A stretch of DNA of 64,000 nt from JAGOEX01 sp964630905 (GTDB taxonomy: Bacteria > UBP6 > UBA1177): NCBI GenBank assembly GCA_964630905.1, contig CAZVWR010000010.1, positions 16,535-80,534 on the forward strand, in the 5' to 3' direction. Positions 56,796 to 64,000 of the stretch are shown piece after piece (the stretch's first letter is position 1; each line of letters opens with the position of its first letter). A program made the position numbers and the translations under genes. The notes beneath the pieces are model-generated. The model was not told the DNA's origin. It searched no databases and saw only the letters and a list, made by a program, of their open reading frames with translations.

Positions 56796-58877
56796 TTATT
56801 CTGAGATTGTTTCCTCTGCGGGCTCTTCTATCATACCTGCACTGTCGATTTCAACGGCAGATTCCTTTGAAGCGGCTTCTTTCAGCACTGGTCTTATTGA
56901 TACGGTTTTAAGAAGCTGTTTGTTAATTTCAACGCTGTTCTTGAGCATCTGCGGAATGTTTTCAACCGGCACGATCTTGTTTTTCTGTGCAAAGTCAATC
57001 GTTACTGAAATCTTCCCCGGTGTGTTTTCAGCTTTGGTCTTTAATGATATTCCGCTTGCATCAGAGATCTCACGGTTTATATTTTCACTGAAATTTATGA
57101 CAGAATATTTTTCAGGATCATAAGTGAACTCATATATCTCTTTTGTTGAATAAGTCTTTTGAAGGAACACAGGCCGTGTCCTTTTTTCCTTGTATATAAT
57201 GTTAGGCCAGAGCGAATTTCTTATAAGCCGGACAGGGAAAATGGTTATCCATTTATCTGCCGGATCATATTCAACCGAGTATTTTATAAAAAGGGGAAGT
57301 TCATTTTCGTACATATTTTCAATTTTTATTTCACCGATCTTTGCATCATACAGAAAGTAGGGGAGTGCCGTTCTTGCAAATTTTTCAAGATGTGTGCCCG
57401 AGAGTTTTTCAAATATATATCTTCCCCAAACAGCTTCATTTCCTATCAGTTTTACAACAACATCATATTTAACAATACCGTTTTCCATTCTACCCGAAAC
57501 ACGCTTTTCAACAAGATTGTCAGAATAATTTGAAACAGGGGTTTTATCGAGTTTCATTTTAACATCTTTATTCTCTTTCTTAGGTCTCATTTCGAGGACA
57601 TAAGTCTCTTCGTTTATTTCTGTCAGTTTTCCGAAAGGGGCGAATTTATATGTCGGATCAAGCCAGAGAACCTGTCCACCGTCAAGCGTGACTTTTACAA
57701 TGACATGGTTGAAAATGTCAGAAACGAACTTTGTATCAACACTGTATGGTTCATCCGACCGGATAAGTGCCGGCCAAGCCTTCAACCCTATTTCTCTCAA
57801 CAATACAGTCAGAAGAGCAGCATGGTCTTTGCAGTCACCGTACTCCCTGTTCAGAATGGTTTCTATGCTGTTTGGTTTTACATGGTGTCCGAAATATACC
57901 GCTGTATCGCTGTAGTGAAAAGTCTGAACAAATTTTTTAAGTGCCTTGATCTTGTCTATCTGATTTGTAAGACCTTTTGTGAGCTCCTCCGCCTTGCTTT
58001 TGATCAATTCCTTTTCTTTTTTACTCATTTTGTCAATGACCGGCTCATAATTTCTTTCATAGTGATCTCTTGCATAACCGTTCCATGTTTTCCACTCTGC
58101 AAGCTGAATGCTGATGTGCCCCCTGTATAGATAGTCCGGTCCCGAAAAACTTTCGGCAATGTATTCAGGAATGTCCCTGTTTTCCCAGACATATGATCTG
58201 TCGCTGTAATCCCCGAATCCTTTTTTAAAAACAGGTTCGGAAACACTTATGTTTTTTGCTTTATAGGAAAAATTATATGCCCATTCTTCATCAAAGACGA
58301 AGTTAGGGATCTTTATCTCAAACCTCGAATATTTTTTTGGAAGCCCGTGCTGAACCCAGTATGTATCTGCAAAATAGAAATAGCGGTTTATAGAAGTATA
58401 CTTAATTTCAACAAGATCACCTTTTCTGATCTTAGGCATGTTGTATTCCGCCATGTAATATTTTGACTTAAACTCTTTGTTGTTTTTCTCAATAACACCG
58501 ACATACACATCTTCCTCTTTCAGATCTATCGTTGTTCCGTCCGGTTTTATGGTTCTGCCTGAAAATGATTCAAATACAGTTTCCTTGTCAAAAGCAAGAT
58601 AGTTACTCATGAAAGATTCTTCATTTCTGAAGACTTTAAAAATTTTGTGAACGGTGATGTATGTCTCTACGCCCACACCTCTTACATAGTCAACATCATA
58701 AACGGTATTTTCATAAAGGATGACGCCGTCACAATCAGGGTACTGCGATGCATCAGGAAGGTTCTTTGTGTCTATTTCAGGGGGAAGATCATTAAGTTTT
58801 GAAACTTTCACAATCCCTGTCGCGCATGATGAAAGCAGGATTGAAAAGATCAGGATCACAATAACTTTTTTAATCAT
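56796..58877 (-). CDS. DUF3857 and transglutaminase-like lipoprotein
   Basis: 693 residues. Lipobox LLSSC. An N-terminal DUF3857 domain (about 40-230; VTVHK-type strand, TIKPDGTTIDL) precedes a transglutaminase-like core with the Cys near 348 in YGDCKDHAALLTVLLR, His in IFNHVIVKV and Asp in WLDPTYKF, so the Cys-His-Asp triad is complete. A C-terminal beta region of the DUF2569/3858 type follows. Family members act as cysteine peptidases or cross-linkers in the envelope. The EGF-type lipoprotein gene follows ten bases after. Confidence 0.88.
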   Translation of the reverse strand: MIKKVIVILIFSILLSSCATGIVKVSKLNDLPPEIDTKNLPDASQYPDCDGVILYENTVYDVDYVRGVGVETYITVHKIFKVFRNEESFMSNYLAFDKETVFESFSGRTIKPDGTTIDLKEEDVYVGVIEKNNKEFKSKYYMAEYNMPKIRKGDLVEIKYTSINRYFYFADTYWVQHGLPKKYSRFEIKIPNFVFDEEWAYNFSYKAKNISVSEPVFKKGFGDYSDRSYVWENRDIPEYIAESFSGPDYLYRGHISIQLAEWKTWNGYARDHYERNYEPVIDKMSKKEKELIKSKAEELTKGLTNQIDKIKALKKFVQTFHYSDTAVYFGHHVKPNSIETILNREYGDCKDHAALLTVLLREIGLKAWPALIRSDEPYSVDTKFVSDIFNHVIVKVTLDGGQVLWLDPTYKFAPFGKLTEINEETYVLEMRPKKENKDVKMKLDKTPVSNYSDNLVEKRVSGRMENGIVKYDVVVKLIGNEAVWGRYIFEKLSGTHLEKFARTALPYFLYDAKIGEIKIENMYENELPLFIKYSVEYDPADKWITIFPVRLIRNSLWPNIIYKEKRTRPVFLQKTYSTKEIYEFTYDPEKYSVINFSENINREISDASGISLKTKAENTPGKISVTIDFAQKNKIVPVENIPQMLKNSVEINKQLLKTVSIRPVLKEAASKESAVEIDSAGMIEEPAEETISE

Positions 58878-58886
58878 TTTTCTACC

Positions 58887-59912
58887 TCAGAAATTAATTT
58901 TTGCATTAATGAAAATTCCGTCCTGATATGGTGCGGCAGTTATAACCGGAGTGTTGTCAGTCTTTTCTTTTCCCGGAACGAAAAGAAGAATGAACCCCGT
59001 CACAAATGAAGCTCCGCCGGCAACATACATTATCGTTCTTGCAATTGCGTATCTTTCACCGGCTGTGTAGAGGTCATCTCTTTTTATTAGATATTCAGAT
59101 TTGTTGAAATCTCCGGAGGATACCTGTTTAGACAAATATTCTTCATCACCCATTTTTTCATACTCATCGAATTCTTTATAAGCCAGATAGTCGAAAACCC
59201 CGCCAAGACCGGCAACAACAGCACCGCCGATGATAAGGCCTGTTCCGATCCATTTGTAAGGACCGGTGATCTTTCTCTCTTTCTTCAACGGTTTCAAAAT
59301 AATTGCAGATCCCGTTGATCCGTTTCGTGCGGCAGTATTATCTTTATCAGAAAATGCTTTTTCTGAAGTGACTATTTCATACCCTTTTTCCTTTCTTTCG
59401 ATTATTGTCCCTTTTAAAAGATCAAGTTCGGATGAATAAATGACTTTATTGTTTGAATTGTCAACGATCTCAAGCAGTTTCGAGCATACTGGAACTTCAA
59501 ATTCACCCGGCTGGATACCCATCTGCTTTCTGTCGACAAACACCCGTTGTCCATTGACTTCTTTCCCCGATATTTCCACACTGCTTATATTAAGAGATGT
59601 CATCACCGGCTCAGGAACTATTTCGATCGCTGTTTCACGATCCGGCTCAATAAATACAGATCTGTTCCAGGAATAAAAGAGAACGCTCTTGAAACATGGC
59701 TCCGTTTCCACTGAGATTATCCTGTTGCCGACAGGAACTTCAAGGTTTATGACCGGTGTAACTCCGACAGGTTTTCCATCAATGTATAGATTTAGTCCGG
59801 CAGGAACTGTTGTGACAGATATTTTCCCGGTTTTATCGACTTTCCCGTCTTTTGCATTTAGAAAAATTACAAAAATATGAATTAGAAGCAGTGGCAGGAT
59901 TCTGCGTAACAT
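58887..59912 (-). CDS. PEGA-domain membrane protein
   Basis: 341 residues from ATG 59912, which follows GGAG and gives a signal peptide (MLRRILPLLLIHIFVIF); the longer frame to 60095 lacks support. A PEGA domain (about 28-75; ISVTTVPAGLNLYIDGKPVG) and a second diverged copy (about 100-150; QRVFVDRKQMGIQPGEF) are followed by two hydrophobic helices near 220-250 and 285-315. PEGA domains bind surface-layer or peptidoglycan partners. First gene of a three-gene envelope operon with the transglutaminase and EGF-type lipoprotein. Confidence 0.8.
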   Translation of the reverse strand: MLRRILPLLLIHIFVIFLNAKDGKVDKTGKISVTTVPAGLNLYIDGKPVGVTPVINLEVPVGNRIISVETEPCFKSVLFYSWNRSVFIEPDRETAIEIVPEPVMTSLNISSVEISGKEVNGQRVFVDRKQMGIQPGEFEVPVCSKLLEIVDNSNNKVIYSSELDLLKGTIIERKEKGYEIVTSEKAFSDKDNTAARNGSTGSAIILKPLKKERKITGPYKWIGTGLIIGGAVVAGLGGVFDYLAYKEFDEYEKMGDEEYLSKQVSSGDFNKSEYLIKRDDLYTAGERYAIARTIMYVAGGASFVTGFILLFVPGKEKTDNTPVITAAPYQDGIFINAKINF

Positions 59913-60036
59913 ACCATTTTCTCCATGTGAAATTTTACACAGATTGAATGATAGGTTAATTTTAATTAAAAGAAAAGAAAAAAATCTTTTCATGCAAATT
60001 GATGCGGCAGGTTTCTGTAACTCATGAAAAGCTTTA

Positions 60037-60783
<747 letters not shown>

Positions 60784-60787
<4 letters not shown>

Positions 60788-61896
60788 GATTTTCCGTTGT
60801 CTGTATAGGAGAAGGCAAGAGAACTTTTCCTTATCATGATTGTTCCGTTTATATCACTGGTAAAAAATCCTGCATTGATAAGTGCTTGGATTATATCTGA
60901 TTTTTGAGATGTGGAGATAACCATATCAGCCATTTCGACAGACTTTTTGTTTTGAGTTCCGCTTTCCTTTGAAAGTACATTTCTTCTGCATTTTGAAAGA
61001 GTCGCCCCTGTAGCTCCCGCACACATCGCAACATCAAGCATTTCCTTTGCCTTTGTATCGTCACAGATCAGAGTTATGTTGTCGAGGTTTTTAAGAAAAT
61101 TTCTTTCCTTTATATTCAGAGGATTAATGACCCGTTTTCTCCACTCTGTGTTGCCTTCGAGCCCATCGATTGCTTTTACGATCTGTCCGATGCTTGCAGC
61201 GGATCTGCTTCTTCCAATATATGTTCTGGTGTCTGTTACGGCTCTGGTCACGGGATAGTTAAAAATGAATCCCATCCCCGGCCTGTCAAGGTTCCCTGCA
61301 TCAATAAGTATATTCATCATTCCGGCGCAGTCATGTTCTGTAACAATGATGTTGGCCATCTCTTTTTCAGCAGGGATTGTAATTCTGATAAGGCCCATTC
61401 TGTCTCTTATTCCGCCACCGACACCGTAATAAATTGCAGGAACCGATGTGCCGGTATCTATTGCGGTTTTTGCTATGATATCGCCACGACCTCGCTGAAT
61501 AATGCAATATATCCCCGTAAGTTTTGTCGCAACATTACCGACATCAAGAACACAGTTGCCCAGATTCTCTGCTATATTATCAGAATTATCAACTATAATA
61601 GCAGGTTCAACATAAATAGATCCCCGTCCTTCCTGATCAAGAGAGAGATCCTTAACTATCTGTTCAAAAACATAAACCTCTCTTTCCGTTTCGCATGAAA
61701 AATGATAAGTGTCCATTATGTTTTCCATATAGCCGCCACCCGAAAGCAGAAATCTTCTTCTGTCAACTGAAACAAGAGCTTTTGCAGGCTGGAGAAAATA
61801 TTCATCTATAGAACATCTTTTGAGCGTTTCCGCAACAAGCGGAGAAACAAAGCGGTAAACACTGCAGGTGAATTTTGAAATGTTCCTTACTATCAT
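60784..61896 (-). CDS. PII-like tandem regulator associated with DUF1538
   Basis: 370 residues, soluble. A middle region (about 125-250) follows the PII pattern: [30 protein letters not shown], then [14 protein letters not shown] and [11 protein letters not shown] second region (about 275-370; [24 protein letters not shown]) repeats part of it. PII-like proteins bind nucleotides and control membrane transporters. The start overlaps the stop of the DUF1538 gene (ATGA), the classic placement of a PII with its target. The N-terminal 120 residues are unassigned. Confidence 0.72.
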
Positions 61897-63818
61897 AATT
61901 CACCCTCCATCTCGTTGACATCATTATTCGAAAGAAGAAGTTTTTTCGATTTCCTGATCGTGTAAAGCCCGACGAGAAGAACACCGAGTATCGGGTATAC
62001 TGAAGCCAGACTGAGTATCCCGAATCCTTCAACGACACCGACCTGTGTTCCTATGCCTAGTCCCATCGCAAGAACCAGAGGAACGGTTACCGGCCCTGTC
62101 GTAACTCCTGCACTGTCCCAGCCGATATTTACAAATTCTTCACTTGAAAACCTTGTAATTATAAGAAGTATTAGATAAGGCGGTACTAAAAGCCAGATCA
62201 ACGGAATATCCCATATTATTTTGGCAGCTCCCACAGCGATGCCGACTCCCACCCCTGTTGCAACGGTATGCATAAGAAGAGATTTTTTGAAGGTTCCTAC
62301 TGTCAGTTCCTCAACTTTTATTCCCAGAGCGTTAAGTGCCGGTTCGGCTAGCGTTGCCCCGTAACCCATTATGAAAGCGAAAATAAGGACAACAATAAAA
62401 CCGCCGACACCTCCGTTCCTGCCGAAGAGAGGTCCTTTTTTGGGGACATATCTGTATGTTGACGATGACTGTTCAAAATTCTCTTCGTAAAAAGGTGTTG
62501 CCACATAGTGATTTTCGCTTCTTTTGTAGAAGAAAGAGGAGACATTTCCTTCGCTGTCAATCGATCTGTTCACAATTTCCGGATTAAAATTCTTAATTAT
62601 TTCGGTGTCTTCAGGAATTTCTATCGCACTGAAAGATGAAGGGAGTCTTTTGCCGACCTGAGTCCCCATTTTTGCAAGACCGAACTCAATTCCAAAATTG
62701 AAAAGTCCCATTCCGATAATGGAAATGAATATCCCGAAGAATATTTCGTCCTTTTTGCCCAGCCGTTCTCTGAGAATGATGATGAATACTATCAGAAGGA
62801 ACAGTGTCAGAGGAAATATGGCCTGTGTTGCAGACAGAAAATTCTTTGTGACAGCAAACATCATACCCGAAGCTTTCTGAAGAGTGTCGGGGAGATGTTC
62901 TCCTTTCCCTAAGTAGGTGTTAGCAAGTTTTTCTAATTCCAGAGAAGATCCGGCAAGGTATTCTGCATGGACACGGTTACTTTCATTGAAGAAGGCCTCT
63001 TGTGACATAGGTGCGGGAACTTTTGTGTTGAAAAATATTCCAAGTATGAGTACGGCAACAATTGGAAAAGCGCTTGCCAAGGTGACAACTCCGAAACCCA
63101 TTGTTCCGCTGTCCTCACCACCGACTGAGCGGCAGATACCTATACCCAGTGCAAGAACAAGAGGCACTGTGACCGGACCTGTTGTCACTGCACCGCAATC
63201 CCATGCAAGACCTGTAAGATAAAGGATGTTCCTATCAAAGATCCCCCATATTGAAATGATCAGAAGAAACGGGATCAGCATATAGAGAAAAGGTTTGAGA
63301 GATATTGAATACATGAAGCGGAGCATTCCAGCAATGACTGCGATGCCGACACCGATACCGACAGCTGCCACAAGAAGACCGGCATGCCTGTTGAGCAGAA
63401 GAAAAAGTAATGGAGCATCCCACGGTTTTACGAAAGAGCCGGCCGCTTTCAAGACAGATATCGAAGGTTCGGCAAGGGTTGCTCCCACACCTAGAATAAA
63501 GCTGAATATTATTATTGTAACTAATCCTGATTTTATCGGGAGTTTGACACCGATTATTTCACTAAGCGGCATTATTCCAAGAAGCAGTCCTTCCATGAAA
63601 AAGGCAAGCCCGAGGATAACCAGTGCCATTCCCAGTGAAATTATTGATGAATCGGCAAGAGGCAGGTCCAGGATCACAGTCTGGAAAAAGATCAGATAGA
63701 TTATTACAGGAAGTACCGACCTGATCTGTTCCAGCAACCGCGTTTTACAGTAGGGAACCAGTAGAAGTACCGACTGATCGAAGGAAATTTTGATTTTTTT
63801 TTTGCAGACACTTGCCAT
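61893..63818 (-). CDS. Duplicated DUF1538 membrane protein (UmpAB-like fusion)
   Basis: 641 residues. Two DUF1538 domains (about 35-290 and 460-640) share blocks: GVGATLAEP and GYGATLAEP; VGIGVGIAV and TGVGVGIAV; WDCGAVTTGPVTVPLVLA and WDSAGVTTGPVTVPLVLA. A middle segment of about 130 residues between them is partly soluble. In Halomonas two separate DUF1538 proteins, UmpA and UmpB, were reported as a two-component Na+/H+ antiporter; here both are in one chain. GGAG precedes the ATG. The PII-like gene is coupled downstream. Confidence 0.88.
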   Translation of the reverse strand: MASVCKKKIKISFDQSVLLLVPYCKTRLLEQIRSVLPVIIYLIFFQTVILDLPLADSSIISLGMALVILGLAFFMEGLLLGIMPLSEIIGVKLPIKSGLVTIIIFSFILGVGATLAEPSISVLKAAGSFVKPWDAPLLFLLLNRHAGLLVAAVGIGVGIAVIAGMLRFMYSISLKPFLYMLIPFLLIISIWGIFDRNILYLTGLAWDCGAVTTGPVTVPLVLALGIGICRSVGGEDSGTMGFGVVTLASAFPIVAVLILGIFFNTKVPAPMSQEAFFNESNRVHAEYLAGSSLELEKLANTYLGKGEHLPDTLQKASGMMFAVTKNFLSATQAIFPLTLFLLIVFIIILRERLGKKDEIFFGIFISIIGMGLFNFGIEFGLAKMGTQVGKRLPSSFSAIEIPEDTEIIKNFNPEIVNRSIDSEGNVSSFFYKRSENHYVATPFYEENFEQSSSTYRYVPKKGPLFGRNGGVGGFIVVLIFAFIMGYGATLAEPALNALGIKVEELTVGTFKKSLLMHTVATGVGVGIAVGAAKIIWDIPLIWLLVPPYLILLIITRFSSEEFVNIGWDSAGVTTGPVTVPLVLAMGLGIGTQVGVVEGFGILSLASVYPILGVLLVGLYTIRKSKKLLLSNNDVNEMEGEL

Positions 63819-63855
63819 GGAACTCTCCGGAATGGTGAAGTTAACTAAACAGGTA

Positions 63856-63883
63856 ATGATAACGGAATGTTCATAAATATCAA
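63856..63883 (-). promoter_or_regulatory. Sigma70-type promoter of the DUF1538 operon
   Basis: Read on the minus strand: TTGATA (63883-63878), a 16-base spacer and TATCAT (63861-63856). The start codon at 63818 is 38 bases further on. Confidence 0.62.
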
Positions 63884-63907
63884 GTTTTTGAAAACGGTGC
63901 GAGGGAC

Positions 63908-64000
63908 TTATTTTGGATCTGACTTCTCCGGTTTTTCCTTGTATTTCTCGAGATCTTTTTCTGTTATGAACTTTTTCAGTTTAAATTTTTTGATATCGAG
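63908..64000 (-). CDS. C-terminal end of an unknown protein (partial)
   Basis: The minus strand is open from the window edge to a TAA at 63910-63908, giving 30 residues, Lys/Glu/Pro-rich with no recognisable motif. The codon use looks like that of the neighbours. The remainder lies beyond the window. The gap to the DUF1538 gene is 89 bases and holds that gene's promoter. Confidence 0.5.
   Translation of the reverse strand, partial: LDIKKFKLKKFITEKDLEKYKEKPEKSDPK

Overview
The window is a low-GC, gene-dense chromosomal segment from a Gram-negative bacterium. It has at least ten type-II signal-peptide lipoproteins, an apparent beta-barrel protein ending in Phe, a lipid-A-type acyltransferase, and several giant secreted proteins with Asp/Gly/Asn/Thr linkers, Myxococcus-type cysteine repeats, thrombospondin type-3 repeats and PEGA domains. 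HydE, several radical SAM enzymes, a membrane pyrophosphatase and an IscR-like regulator suggest an anaerobic or microaerophilic life. The style (Ser/Thr kinase with PEGA, Cys-rich repeat lipoproteins, very acidic lipoprotein linkers) recalls low-GC relatives of the Myxococcota/Deltaproteobacteria, but I cannot place it to phylum from sequence alone. No rRNA, tRNA, CRISPR, IS element or phage gene was seen.

Layout. 1-3094: end of an unknown gene, then an operon of Ser/Thr kinase, Hsp33-like chaperone and NAD kinase. 3258-5266: a DUF1566 lipoprotein convergent with a rhomboid protease. 5399-8194: pgsB-pgsC-pgsW, a poly-gamma-glutamate synthesis set without an adjacent pgsA. 8264-11785: a lipoprotein amidohydrolase with a long GDT/GNT repeat. 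11906-18598: a seven-gene biosynthetic cluster (MIO ammonia-lyase, ketoreductase, ketosynthase, ACP, acyltransferase, B12-radical SAM, HAD phosphatase) behind a good promoter. 18665-24857: a kelch-like lipoprotein, a trans-membrane propeller/AraC regulator and a divergent stand-alone receiver. 24946-30615: ankyrin protein, DEAD-box helicase, DUF1576 membrane protein and a small unknown protein, tightly coupled. 30684-33093: cysK, an IscR-like Rrf2 regulator and hydE. 33090-40864: YitT, bioB, an isocitrate-type dehydrogenase, a Cys-rich lipoprotein and hppA. 40861-48773: a tricorn-like protease lipoprotein, agmatinase, glycosyltransferase, outer-membrane protein, START-like protein and an esterase lipoprotein. 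48784-52163: uvrA and a small DUF1566 lipoprotein. 52257-54568: two toxin-antitoxin modules back to back (hipBST and HEPN/MNT). 54569-60787: EGF-type lipoprotein, transglutaminase lipoprotein, PEGA protein, and a divergent lipoprotein thiol peroxidase with the same GDT/GNT linker. 60784-63818: a duplicated DUF1538 (UmpAB-like) membrane protein with a PII-like partner. 63908-64000: the end of another gene.

Genes are packed in short operons with many 4-base ATGA overlaps. All eight convergent gene pairs end within -4 to +19 bases of each other, three of them with overlapping stop codons, and I found no GC-hairpin/T-tract terminator at any of them. Divergent gaps are 130-180 bases and hold the recognisable sigma70-type promoters.

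The most interesting regions are the MIO-lyase/ketosynthase cluster, which is too small to be a standard aryl-polyene or flexirubin locus; the DUF1538 plus PII-like pair; the hipBST module with a promoter flanked by an inverted repeat; and the ankyrin/DEAD/DUF1576 operon.
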